From the NCBI GenBank assembly GCA_947630635.1, contig CANRIJ010000049.1:1-10308 (forward strand): a stretch of 10,308 nt of DNA. Reading direction: 5' to 3'. This stretch comes from an uncultured Spirochaetaceae bacterium (GTDB lineage Bacteria > Spirochaetota > Spirochaetia > Sphaerochaetales > Sphaerochaetaceae). The position numbers and the translations under genes are program-made. Of the stretch, positions 1 to 7,022 are shown piece after piece. The notes below the pieces were generated by a model. It was not told where the DNA came from. It saw nothing but the letters and a program-made list of their open reading frames with translations, and did no database searches. Numbering within the stretch: the first letter of the stretch is position 1; the number at the start of each line of letters is the position of its first letter.

Positions 1-1
1 C

Positions 2-454
2 TTCAGTCTTGGGTCGGATGTTCCATTTTTTGCCACTGGCTATCCTCTTGGGCGTGTTAGAGGCTATGGCGATGATGTAATAGGGTCAGAGTCGGATTTC
101 AGGGATAGGAGTCTATATCTCCTTTCAGAAAAGAAAAAGTCGATGAAGACTGAGAGAGCCTATTCTATTTTGGATGAGAGAGGAGGCTTTTCTGATAAAT
201 CTCTTCCTGATAGCCTTGATAAATTGAATAGGGACCTCTTCCCAAATGATTTTGAAGCTCTCTATGGTGGTGAAGAGGAGATACTTGAGAGTATCCTCCA
301 TAAGGGCTATTTCTCTCTGACAGGCTCAGGATCCTATTGGTTTTTAGTCCTTGATAGAGGTGAGAGACTCTCAGAAAGAGAGGTGCTTCTTCTTGAAAAA
401 GCGGGTATTGGAGTCTCTGAAAGCTCCTTTCTTGAGTGTTTACCTACATCTTGA
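2..454 (+). CDS. ispE: 4-diphosphocytidyl-2-C-methyl-D-erythritol kinase, C-terminal part (5' end outside window)
   Basis: The frame is open from base 2 to a TGA at 452-454, giving about 150 residues without a start, so the N-terminal part of the gene lies upstream. The first residues read LGSDVPFF, followed by a glycine-containing GYPLGRVRGYGDD stretch. This matches the IspE segment that in E. coli reads LGADVPVF. Later NDFEALY and LTGSGSYWFLVLD match the IspE region NDCEVIA...LTGTGACVFAEFD, the third GHMP-kinase motif, which closes the ATP site. IspE phosphorylates the 2-hydroxyl of CDP-methylerythritol in the cytoplasmic MEP isoprenoid pathway. The first two GHMP motifs are not in the window. 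An ATG at 143 is internal and is not the start. A tRNA gene begins 23 nt after the stop, so co-transcription is possible. The family call rests on remembered motifs, not an alignment. Confidence 0.85.
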   Translation, partial: FSLGSDVPFFATGYPLGRVRGYGDDVIGSESDFRDRSLYLLSEKKKSMKTERAYSILDERGGFSDKSLPDSLDKLNRDLFPNDFEALYGGEEEILESILHKGYFSLTGSGSYWFLVLDRGERLSEREVLLLEKAGIGVSESSFLECLPTS

Positions 455-477
455 TATTTGATAATGTACTTTAGTAC

Positions 478-549
478 AGGGAAGTCGCCAAATGGTTAAG
501 GCACGGGTTTTTGGTGCCCTGATTGTAGGTTCGATTCCTACCTTCCCTG
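478..549 (+). tRNA. tRNA-Gln (anticodon UUG)
   Basis: This 72-nt cloverleaf folds with a perfect 7-bp acceptor stem (AGGGAAG 478-484 with CTTCCCT 542-548) and discriminator G549. The D arm uses GCC/GGC. The anticodon stem is 504-508/516-520, with loop TTTTGGT at 509-515 and anticodon TTG at 511-513. The T arm is GTAGG-TTCGATT-CCTAC, ending at 541. The anticodon reads CAA (and CAG by wobble), hence glutamine. G73 and a weak first acceptor pair (A1-U72) agree with glutamine identity. The lowest pair of the anticodon stem is a C-U mismatch (504/520) and the top pair is a U-G wobble. The 3' CCA is not encoded (TCT follows), so it must be added by a nucleotidyltransferase. The gene sits between ispE and rplY on the same strand. 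Confidence 0.95.
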
Positions 550-551
550 TC

Positions 552-580
552 TTGTTTTTTAGCCTTCTCTAATCTAAGAT
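552..580 (+). promoter_or_regulatory. possible sigma-70 promoter for rplY
   Basis: TTGTTT (552-557), a 17-bp spacer and TAAGAT (575-580) lie just after the tRNA gene and 52 nt before the rplY start codon. The match to consensus is partial (3/6 and 4/6), so transcription could equally come from further upstream through the tRNA. The spacing is ideal and no better candidate lies in the gap. Confidence 0.3.
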
Positions 581-590
581 TGTACATTGG

Positions 591-617
591 ACTCTCAATG
601 GTAGCTAAGGCGAGAGT
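591..617 (+). promoter_or_regulatory. small inverted repeat in the rplY leader
   Basis: ACTCTC (591-596) and GAGAGT (612-617) are perfect inverted repeats separated by 15 nt. They end 2 nt before the rplY Shine-Dalgarno sequence AAGGAG (620-625). The stem is weak, and GAGAG/CTCTC words are common throughout this window, so chance is a real possibility. It has no U-run and is not a terminator. Confidence 0.2.
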
Positions 618-631
618 ATAAGGAGAGAAAT

Positions 632-1273
632 ATGGATGATTCAAAAAAGCTCAGTGCTGTATTGAGAACTGAGGATTTTGGCTCAGCTGGCTCAAGAAGA
701 CTCAGAAGAGCTGGCAAGATTCCAGCAGTCGTATATGGGAAGATGGAGCCCATTCACGTAATAGTAGATGCTAAGGAATTCTCAAATAAGAGAAGGGGAT
801 TCTCTGAGTCTACCCTTATTACACTCAGTGTCGATAAGGAAAAAGAGCACAGCGTCTTTGTTAAGACATTTCAGGAAGACCTTCTTCATGACATGATTCT
901 TCATATCGATTTCTATGAGGTAACAGCAGGTCAGAAGGTCAGAACGAGAATCAAGGTCGAGCTCGAGGGAACACCAGCTGGTGTCAGAGATGGCGGAGTT
1001 CTCGATCAGATTACCCACGAAATTGAAATCGAGTGTCTTCCAAAGGACCTTATCGATGCCATTGTTGCCGATGTCTCAGCTCTTCAGATCAACGAGAACC
1101 TCAAAGTCGAAGATCTCAATGTCCCAGAGACAATCAGAGTTCTTACTCCTGCTGATACAACAGTTGCAACAGTCAAGAACGTCAAGGAAGAGAAGCCGGC
1201 AGAGGTGGCTACAGCTGAAGAGGCTCAAAGCGACCAGCCTGCAGAGGCCGCCTCAGATGCAGCAAAACAATAG
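632..1273 (+). CDS. rplY: 50S ribosomal protein L25/general stress protein Ctc
   Basis: This 213-residue protein is of the long (Ctc/TL5) type of L25, which binds 5S rRNA in the large ribosomal subunit. The N-terminal domain (about residues 7-97) shows RRAGKIPAVVYG at 25-36 and HIDFYEV at 91-97, both typical of the 5S-binding barrel. The second, beta-rich domain (about 103-185) has LEGTPAGVRDGGVLDQ (111-126) followed by HEIEIECLP. The last 25 or so residues are an Ala/Glu-rich, probably disordered tail, as in other long L25 proteins. The ATG at 632 has a good Shine-Dalgarno sequence, AAGGAG, 6 nt upstream. The end of the gene overlaps the start of pth by 17 nt, a pairing also seen as ctc-spoVC in Bacillus, so the two are probably translated from one mRNA. 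Confidence 0.96.
   Translation: MDDSKKLSAVLRTEDFGSAGSRRLRRAGKIPAVVYGKMEPIHVIVDAKEFSNKRRGFSESTLITLSVDKEKEHSVFVKTFQEDLLHDMILHIDFYEVTAGQKVRTRIKVELEGTPAGVRDGGVLDQITHEIEIECLPKDLIDAIVADVSALQINENLKVEDLNVPETIRVLTPADTTVATVKNVKEEKPAEVATAEEAQSDQPAEAASDAAKQ
1243..1247 (+). promoter_or_regulatory. ribosome binding site deciding the pth start
   Basis: AGAGG lies 9 nt upstream of ATG 1257, inside the end of rplY. It supports this ATG over starts further upstream in the same frame, which would run through the body of rplY and add residues with no Pth similarity. Confidence 0.5.
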
Positions 1274-1820
1274 GACTCTGGTCTTCGGACTTGGAAATCC
1301 TGGTAAGAAGTATGAAGAAAGCCGGCACAATGTCGGCTTTCTCGCTTTAGAGAAGGTTGCCCTATCAAAGAGCCTTGAGCTGAAAAAGCCCTTTTTCAAG
1401 TGCTATCGAATTGCGAGATCTGAGTCCTTTCTCCTTGTTGAGCCACTTACCTACATGAATAACTCTGGCAAGGTCTTCCCTGAGCTAGTAAAAGAGGGCG
1501 ACAGGGTAATTGTGATAGTGGATCAAATGGACATAGAGCCCGGGAGAGTGAAGATTAAAAGGGGCGGCTCATCTGCGGGGCACAATGGGCTCAAGTCGAT
1601 TATCTCAAACATCGGAGAGGATTTTATCAGAGTCTATATCGGAACTGGTCACCCAAAAGAGGGCACTAGTGTTATTGACCATGTGCTTGAGAGAATCGAT
1701 GAGTCTGTGCTTCCTCTTATTGAAAAGGGCATTGATAGAGCATCAAAGGCTGTTTTGGCGCTTTTAGATGGAGAGAGGCTTGAGAGTGTTATCCAAAGAG
1801 TCAATTCTGAAAAAGCTTGA
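1257..1820 (+). CDS. pth: peptidyl-tRNA hydrolase
   Basis: The start at ATG 1257 gives 187 residues, the normal length for bacterial Pth. The enzyme cleaves the ester bond of peptidyl-tRNAs that drop off ribosomes and so recycles tRNA. The N-terminus shows FGLGNPGKKY (10-19) with substrate-binding Asn14, and SRHNVGF (22-28) with catalytic His24 (His20 in E. coli). YMNNSGK (66-72) carries Asn68, DQMDIEPG (89-96) carries the Asp that polarises the histidine, and GHNGLKS (108-114) carries Asn110 (Asn114 in E. coli). All key residues are present. The open frame extends upstream to 981, but that part is only the rplY gene read in another frame. The gene overlaps rplY by 17 nt and tilS by 35 nt, implying translational coupling. 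Confidence 0.96.
   Translation: MQQNNRTLVFGLGNPGKKYEESRHNVGFLALEKVALSKSLELKKPFFKCYRIARSESFLLVEPLTYMNNSGKVFPELVKEGDRVIVIVDQMDIEPGRVKIKRGGSSAGHNGLKSIISNIGEDFIRVYIGTGHPKEGTSVIDHVLERIDESVLPLIEKGIDRASKAVLALLDGERLESVIQRVNSEKA
1772..1778 (+). promoter_or_regulatory. ribosome binding site deciding the tilS start
   Basis: AGAGAGG lies 7 nt upstream of GTG 1786, within the last codons of pth. The competing ATG at 1768 has no purine-rich site in front of it (the preceding bases are GCGCTTTTAG). This favours the GTG. Confidence 0.5.
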
Positions 1821-3060
1821 TCTTCCAGAGGGACGGCTGCTTTTGGCATTCTCTGGCGGATCTGATTCTCTCTTTTTGATGTACGCTCTCTCTCTTCTTG
1901 CCAAAGATAGGACAGCTTCTGTTTATATAAATCATCGGATAAGAGGCGAAGAGGAGCTTAATCAGGAGGTAGCCCTCAATAGATCAAATGCCGCCAGGCT
2001 TGGCATTCCGCTTATTGTAAGGGAGCTTGAAGAGGGATCTGTTAAAGCCTACTCAAAAGAGAAGAGGTGCGGCATAGAGGCTGCTGCACGCTGCTTTAGG
2101 TACCTTGAGCTTGAGAAGACACTTAAAGAGGAGGGCTTTGACTATATCCTCACAGCTCATCATAGAGAGGACCAAATTGAGACTCTCTTAATGCGGCTAT
2201 TAAGCAACGCCCCCTTCTATAGGCTCTATGGGATAAGAAAGAAAGAGGGCAATATATGGCGCCCAATGCTTAATGTGGATAAAGATGAGATACTCTATCT
2301 TTTAGCAAGCGAAGGTCTTGAATATTCTGAGGATTCTACGAACAAAGACGAGGGATATCTTAGGAACTTCATAAGAAAGAGGATATCTCCAATACTCTCT
2401 GCTTCAGAGAAAGAGGCTCTTTTGAAAATCAGCAGGAATGTCTCTGAGATGAAAAGAGAGGAGCTTGATCTGAAAGTCAGGGAAAATAGCTATATAGAGA
2501 TAGATAGACGCCAATTTCTGTCATCGGCCCCCATTGATAGAGAGAGTGCTCTCTACAGGCTCTTCAGTCTCTTCAAAGTCGATAGAAGAGTAAAGAGGAG
2601 TCTTCTCTCTGATATTGAGAGGAAGGCTGAGGAGGGCTACTCCCATATCGATGCCATGGGTCTCATATTCGTCTTTTTAAAGAGCGAAATCAGAGTCTAC
2701 AGAAAAGAGAGTCCTATTTTCTATGAATATTCACCCCAGTTAAGTGACATGGGGCCATTCACGCTTCTTCATGATAGCCTTGATGAGAAGGATCTCTTAA
2801 TAGATGAGAGCGTCTTCTCCGGGAGAGTGAGAGTCAGGACATCGCATCTGGGCGATAGAATAGATCTGAAATCGGGAGGAAAGCTTATATCGGACCTGGA
2901 GTGCGAGTCTCATGTTCCCTATTCAATAGTGCTTGAGGACGATATATCCATTCTTGCCTGTTTCTCTCGTTTTCTTGGTGGAAAAGACAGAATATCCAAG
3001 CGTTTGATTGGAAGAAAAGGATTACCCTTTAGGGTCATAAAGAAACACATCGACACATAA
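1786..3060 (+). CDS. tilS: tRNA(Ile)-lysidine synthase
   Basis: TilS uses ATP to attach lysine to C34 of tRNA-Ile(CAU), changing its decoding from AUG to AUA. From GTG 1786 the protein has 424 residues, usual for the two-domain family. The PP-loop SGGSDS is at 23-28. The family block HHREDQIETLLMRLL is at 125-139, RPML at 159-162, and DSTN plus YLRNFIRKRI at 183-200. The last 75 or so residues (RVRTSHLGDRIDL onward, ending GRKGLPFRVI) match the TilS C-terminal tRNA-binding domain. I chose GTG 1786 for its well-placed AGAGAGG; ATG 1768 would add six residues but has no ribosome binding site. Either way the start lies inside pth. In Bacillus, tilS is followed by hpt and then ftsH; here ftsH follows directly after 65 nt. 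Confidence 0.94.
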   Translation: MLSKESILKKLDLPEGRLLLAFSGGSDSLFLMYALSLLAKDRTASVYINHRIRGEEELNQEVALNRSNAARLGIPLIVRELEEGSVKAYSKEKRCGIEAAARCFRYLELEKTLKEEGFDYILTAHHREDQIETLLMRLLSNAPFYRLYGIRKKEGNIWRPMLNVDKDEILYLLASEGLEYSEDSTNKDEGYLRNFIRKRISPILSASEKEALLKISRNVSEMKREELDLKVRENSYIEIDRRQFLSSAPIDRESALYRLFSLFKVDRRVKRSLLSDIERKAEEGYSHIDAMGLIFVFLKSEIRVYRKESPIFYEYSPQLSDMGPFTLLHDSLDEKDLLIDESVFSGRVRVRTSHLGDRIDLKSGGKLISDLECESHVPYSIVLEDDISILACFSRFLGGKDRISKRLIGRKGLPFRVIKKHIDT

Positions 3061-3087
3061 AAACCAAGCTCTCTAAAAGCGTTATCC

Positions 3088-3117
3088 TTGAGGGAACTCT
3101 CTTTAATAAGTTATAGT
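3088..3117 (+). promoter_or_regulatory. predicted ftsH promoter, giving a near-leaderless transcript
   Basis: TTGAGG (3088-3093), an 18-bp spacer and TATAGT (3112-3117) form a good sigma-70-type promoter in the only gap of the rplY-udk block. The usual start distance puts transcription at about 3123-3126, at or just before the ftsH ATG at 3126. No Shine-Dalgarno sequence precedes that ATG, and an in-frame TAG at 3117-3119 rules out a longer N-terminus. Confidence 0.45.
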
Positions 3118-3125
3118 AGATTGCG

Positions 3126-5213
3126 ATGGATAATAATGAAGATAAGAACCTTCAGGATATAGACAAAGGAGAGCCGGCTATTCCAGCGGAGGACAATAAT
3201 AAGCCTTCTAAAGATGGAAGTGGCGGACCAGAAGAGCCAAAGAAGGAGCAAAAAGAGAAGAAGAACCCATATGATGCATATAGGTACTGGGGCTCTGATA
3301 GCAATAATTCATCTACTCCGAATTTAGGCGGAGGAAGAGGAGATAGCTCTAATGGCCCTAAAAGGAACAGCCCTCAGAATAAAGGGCCGCAGAAGAGCAA
3401 TTGGAGAAATAGAATTGCTCTAATTGCTCTTATTGTTCTCCTGATTTCATTCTTGGCTGTATTTCTTACGGATTCAACCAAAGCACGTGCTACAGAAACT
3501 AGTTATACGCAGTTTATGAATGCAGTGAACTCATCTAGTGTTGAGTCTGTCACTATTGTCGGAAATTCGAGAATAGACTATGTTGCGTCAAATGGCGTTT
3601 TATATACCTGTAGAATTCCATATAGCGATGATGCTCTGATTGAGACGCTTTTAACAAAGGGCATCAACGTCACAGGAGCCCTAGAATCCACTCCATGGTG
3701 GTACTATGTGATTCAGCTTCTTCCATGGATCATCTTCTTTTTGATGATGTGGCTTATTCTGCGCTCTTCAGGCGCAATGGGTGGCTCTAGGATGATGGGC
3801 GGCCTTGGAAAGAGCCTTGCTAAAGAGTATGACAAGAAATCCAACAAGGTGACTTTTCAAGATGTTGCTGGCCAGAAAGAGGCAAAATACGAGCTCCAGG
3901 AAGTCGTGGACTTCCTAAAGCATCCAGATAGATTTGTCAAAATCGGTGCGCGCATACCAAAGGGAGTCTTACTAGTTGGTCCTCCTGGAACGGGCAAGAC
4001 CCTTCTTGCAAGAGCAGTTGCAGGAGAGGCAGGTGTCTCATTCTTGCATACATCAGGCTCTGACTTTGTCGAGATGTTCGTTGGTATGGGAGCTGCCCGA
4101 GTAAGAGACCTCTTTGAGCAGGGAAGAAAATCAGCCCCATGCATTATCTTCATAGATGAGCTGGATGCAGTTGGAAGGAGCAGAGGCTCAGGCCTTGGCG
4201 GAGGACACGATGAGAGAGAGCAGACACTTAACCAGATGCTTGTTGAGATGGACGGCTTCTCTTCAGACCCTGGCGTAATTGTAATAGCCGCCACAAACAG
4301 ACCCGATGTACTTGATCCTGCGCTTCTCAGACCAGGACGATTCGACAGGCAGGTAACTGTTGCTCTTCCTGATGTGCAGGAGAGGCTCGATATACTTAGA
4401 ATCCATACTAGGAAGGTCCATACAAATGAGGATGTGGACCTTGCTAAGATTGCAAGGGCTACCCCTGGCACCAGCGGTGCTGACCTGGCAAACCTTGTCA
4501 ATGAGGCTGCCCTCTTTGCGGCTAGGGATAATCGATTAATGGTAACTATGGATGACTTTGAGAGAGCAAGAGACAAGATTCTTCTTGGAGTCGCGCGTCC
4601 ATCGATTTTCATGACAGAGGATGAGAAGCTTGCCACTGCCTACCATGAGGGTGGGCATACTCTATTGCACTACTATCTTGACAATGTCGATCCTCTTCAT
4701 AAGGTCACCATCATTCCACATGGAAGAGCCCTTGGTCTTACAATGAGCCTTCCTGAGAAGGACAGCTATACGCTCAGAAGGTCCTATTTTGAGGACAGAA
4801 TCAAGATATGCATGGGCGGCTATGTTGCTGAGACCATAGTCTATGGAGAGAATACGACGGGAGTCTCAAATGATATAAAGCAGGCAACTGATATGGCGCG
4901 CTCAATGGTAACTGAGTATGGAATGTCCTCTCTTGGCTTCATAAATCTTGGAAGCGGCGATGAGCCCTTATTCCTGGGTAGAGAGATAGCTCAGCATAAG
5001 GATTACTCAGAGGAGACGGCTAAGAAGATAGATGCTGAGATCAATAAGATTCTCAATAAGTGTCTAGAGGAGACTAAGAAAATCCTGACTGACCACCGCG
5101 ATCAGCTTGATAGACTTGCTCATGAGCTTGTTCTCAAAGAGACACTTGATGACAGGGAAATCAGAGAGCTCTTGGGATTCCCGGCAGTTAGGCATATTAC
5201 GGATCTTCACTGA
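3126..5213 (+). CDS. ftsH: ATP-dependent zinc metalloprotease FtsH
   Basis: This 695-residue membrane-anchored AAA+ protease degrades misfolded and regulatory proteins. Residues 1-93 form a long, charged, Asn/Gly/Pro/Lys-rich tail. Membrane segments are at about 96-114 and 191-212, enclosing an extracytoplasmic domain of about 75 residues. The AAA+ module has Walker A GPPGTGKT (285-292), the pore loop MFVG (317-320), Walker B IIFIDELD (340-347) and the second region of homology NRPDVLDPALLRPGRFDR (391-408) with Arg402 and Arg405 as arginine fingers. The protease site is HEGGH (507-511), with Asp583 in the SND motif as the probable third zinc ligand. HEGGH replaces the usual HEAGH but keeps HExxH, so activity is expected. 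The ATG has no Shine-Dalgarno sequence. The stop TGA shares its A with the lepA ATG. Confidence 0.98.
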   Translation: MDNNEDKNLQDIDKGEPAIPAEDNNKPSKDGSGGPEEPKKEQKEKKNPYDAYRYWGSDSNNSSTPNLGGGRGDSSNGPKRNSPQNKGPQKSNWRNRIALIALIVLLISFLAVFLTDSTKARATETSYTQFMNAVNSSSVESVTIVGNSRIDYVASNGVLYTCRIPYSDDALIETLLTKGINVTGALESTPWWYYVIQLLPWIIFFLMMWLILRSSGAMGGSRMMGGLGKSLAKEYDKKSNKVTFQDVAGQKEAKYELQEVVDFLKHPDRFVKIGARIPKGVLLVGPPGTGKTLLARAVAGEAGVSFLHTSGSDFVEMFVGMGAARVRDLFEQGRKSAPCIIFIDELDAVGRSRGSGLGGGHDEREQTLNQMLVEMDGFSSDPGVIVIAATNRPDVLDPALLRPGRFDRQVTVALPDVQERLDILRIHTRKVHTNEDVDLAKIARATPGTSGADLANLVNEAALFAARDNRLMVTMDDFERARDKILLGVARPSIFMTEDEKLATAYHEGGHTLLHYYLDNVDPLHKVTIIPHGRALGLTMSLPEKDSYTLRRSYFEDRIKICMGGYVAETIVYGENTTGVSNDIKQATDMARSMVTEYGMSSLGFINLGSGDEPLFLGREIAQHKDYSEETAKKIDAEINKILNKCLEETKKILTDHRDQLDRLAHELVLKETLDDREIRELLGFPAVRHITDLH

Positions 5214-7021
5214 TGAAAGACCTATCGCTTAAGAGGAATTTCTGCATTATTGCGCATATAGACCACGGCAAGAGCACTCTTGCCGATAGGTTTATTGAGA
5301 AGGCTCGTCTCTATACGGGTCGCGGTCCTCTACAGAATCAGGTTCTTGACAATATGGATATTGAGAGAGAGCGCGGAATAACAATAAAGAGCCAGGCAGT
5401 CACCATTCCCTATAAGGGCAAAGATGGGAGAGAGTATGAGCTCAATCTCGTTGATACTCCGGGCCATGTTGATTTTACATATGAGGTCTCAAGGGCAATT
5501 TCATCTTGTGAAGGCGCGCTTCTATTAATCGATGCTTCTCAGGGAGTAGAGGCACAGACTCTTGCAAATCTCTTTTTGGCAATGGAGCATAACCTGGAGA
5601 TTATCCCTGTAATCAATAAGATAGATCTCCCATCTGCAGATATTCCATCTTGTCTAGAGCAGATAGACCATGATTTGGGACTCGATCCGGATATGGCAAT
5701 AAAGGTATCTGCAAAGACCGGGGAGGGAGTTGAGCGCCTATTTGATGCAATCGTTGACTTTATTCCGCCTCCAAAGGGGAGCGATGAGGAGCCATTGAGA
5801 GCTCTGATTTTTGACTCTCATTACGATCCCTATAGGGGAGTTATAATACATGCACGGCTCTTTTCAGGAAGGGTCAAGGCAGGAGATGAGATTCTCTTCA
5901 TGCACTCTGGCGCTCTCTATAAGACCGAGGAGGTTGGCATATTCCAGCTTGCTCTTGTAGAGAAGGATGAGCTCTCTTCAGGAGATGTCGGCTACTTTAT
6001 TGCTGGTATAAAGAATATCTCTGATATACAGGTTGGGGATACAATTACCTCAAGCTCAAATCCTGCTAAGGAGCCACTTCCGGGCTTTAAGGAGGTTAAG
6101 CCTGTAGTCTTTTCCTCCATCTATCCTGTTGATAGCAATGACTATGAGGAGCTTAAGGATGCAATTGAGCGCTTGAAGCTCAATGATGCCTCGCTTGTCT
6201 ATGAGAAGGACAACTCTGCTGCCTTGGGCTTTGGCTTCAGGTGCGGCTTTCTTGGGATGCTGCATCTTGAGGTGGTGGAGGAGAGAATTGAGAGGGAGTT
6301 CGATCTTTCGATTGTCTTTACCTCTCCCTCTGTTCGCTATATTGTCCATATGAAAAATGGTGAGACTCTCTACATAGACAATCCACTCGAGTATCCAGAT
6401 CCTATGAGAATTGAATACGCTGAGGAGCCCTATATAACAGCGAATATAATCACCCCTTCCGCATACGTCGGACCAATTATATCTCTCTGTCTTGAGAAGA
6501 GAGGCGTTCAGAGTCAGATGAACTACCTAGATGAGAAGAGGGTAGAGCTGATCTATGAGATGCCCCTTCAGGAGGTTCTCTTTGATTTCTATGATAGGCT
6601 TAAGTCCATCTCTCGCGGCTATGCCTCATTTGATTACAGTGTCAGCTCCTACAAGAGGACTGAGCTTGTCAGGCTCGATATTCTTGTAAATGGCGAGGCA
6701 TGCGATGCCCTTTCGCAGCTTGTATTCAAGGGCAATGCATACCAAAGGGGAAGACAGGTCACCGAGAGACTGAAAAATGAGATTCCTCGACAGCAATTTA
6801 AGATTCCAATTCAGGCTGCAATTGGCTCTACGATAATCGCAAGAGAGACAATAAATGCCTACAGAAAGGATGTAACTGCCAAGTGCTATGGCGGCGATAT
6901 ATCCAGAAAGAGGAAGCTTCTTGAGAAGCAGAAAGAGGGCAAGAAGCGAATGAAGATGGTGGGCTCGGTTGAGATTCCGCAATCTGCATTCTTGGCAGTT
7001 TTGAAGACAGACGAGGGGTAA
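5213..7021 (+). CDS. lepA: elongation factor 4 (LepA), ribosome-associated GTPase
   Basis: The 602-residue length is normal for LepA (about 600). The GTPase motifs are in order: G1 AHIDHGKST (14-22), G2 RGIT (54-57), G3 DTPGH (81-85), G4 NKID (135-138) and G5 SAKT (166-169). After them come domain II (from about 190), the EF-G-like domains III and V, and the LepA-specific C-terminal domain ending in KRMKMVGSVEIPQSAFLAVL. EF-G domain IV is absent, which separates LepA from EF-G. The protein acts on ribosomes, with reported roles in back-translocation under ionic stress and in initiation or biogenesis. The ATG overlaps the ftsH stop (TGATG) with only a weak GGA 9 nt upstream, so translation probably depends on ribosomes finishing ftsH. 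The stop is followed after 1 nt by the udk ATG. Confidence 0.98.
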   Translation: MKDLSLKRNFCIIAHIDHGKSTLADRFIEKARLYTGRGPLQNQVLDNMDIERERGITIKSQAVTIPYKGKDGREYELNLVDTPGHVDFTYEVSRAISSCEGALLLIDASQGVEAQTLANLFLAMEHNLEIIPVINKIDLPSADIPSCLEQIDHDLGLDPDMAIKVSAKTGEGVERLFDAIVDFIPPPKGSDEEPLRALIFDSHYDPYRGVIIHARLFSGRVKAGDEILFMHSGALYKTEEVGIFQLALVEKDELSSGDVGYFIAGIKNISDIQVGDTITSSSNPAKEPLPGFKEVKPVVFSSIYPVDSNDYEELKDAIERLKLNDASLVYEKDNSAALGFGFRCGFLGMLHLEVVEERIEREFDLSIVFTSPSVRYIVHMKNGETLYIDNPLEYPDPMRIEYAEEPYITANIITPSAYVGPIISLCLEKRGVQSQMNYLDEKRVELIYEMPLQEVLFDFYDRLKSISRGYASFDYSVSSYKRTELVRLDILVNGEACDALSQLVFKGNAYQRGRQVTERLKNEIPRQQFKIPIQAAIGSTIIARETINAYRKDVTAKCYGGDISRKRKLLEKQKEGKKRMKMVGSVEIPQSAFLAVLKTDEG

Positions 7022-7022
7022 T

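Noticed and set aside
143..454. A complete 103-residue gene starting at ATG 143
   Set aside because: The frame is open upstream to the window edge, and the upstream residues carry the IspE LGSDVPFF segment, so ATG 143 is internal.
439..465. Promoter for the tRNA with GATAAT as -10
   Set aside because: The -10 is acceptable, but the best -35 candidates (TTTACC at 15 bp, TTGAGT at 22 bp) are badly spaced, so it was not called as a feature.
507..513. Reading the tRNA as another isotype because of the extra T in the loop region
   Set aside because: The 7-nt loop TTTTGGT places U33 and the anticodon TTG unambiguously, and G73 also fits glutamine.
981..1256. N-terminal extension of Pth to a GTG at 981
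   Set aside because: The extra 92 residues are rplY read in another frame (Ser/Gln/Arg-rich), with no Pth similarity. ATG 1257 gives the usual family length and has a ribosome binding site.
3857..4636. A 259-residue open frame on the minus strand inside ftsH
   Set aside because: It lies wholly opposite the conserved FtsH ATPase and protease coding region. Its serine-, arginine- and leucine-rich composition is what the reverse complement of that codon pattern gives, and no protein family is recognisable.
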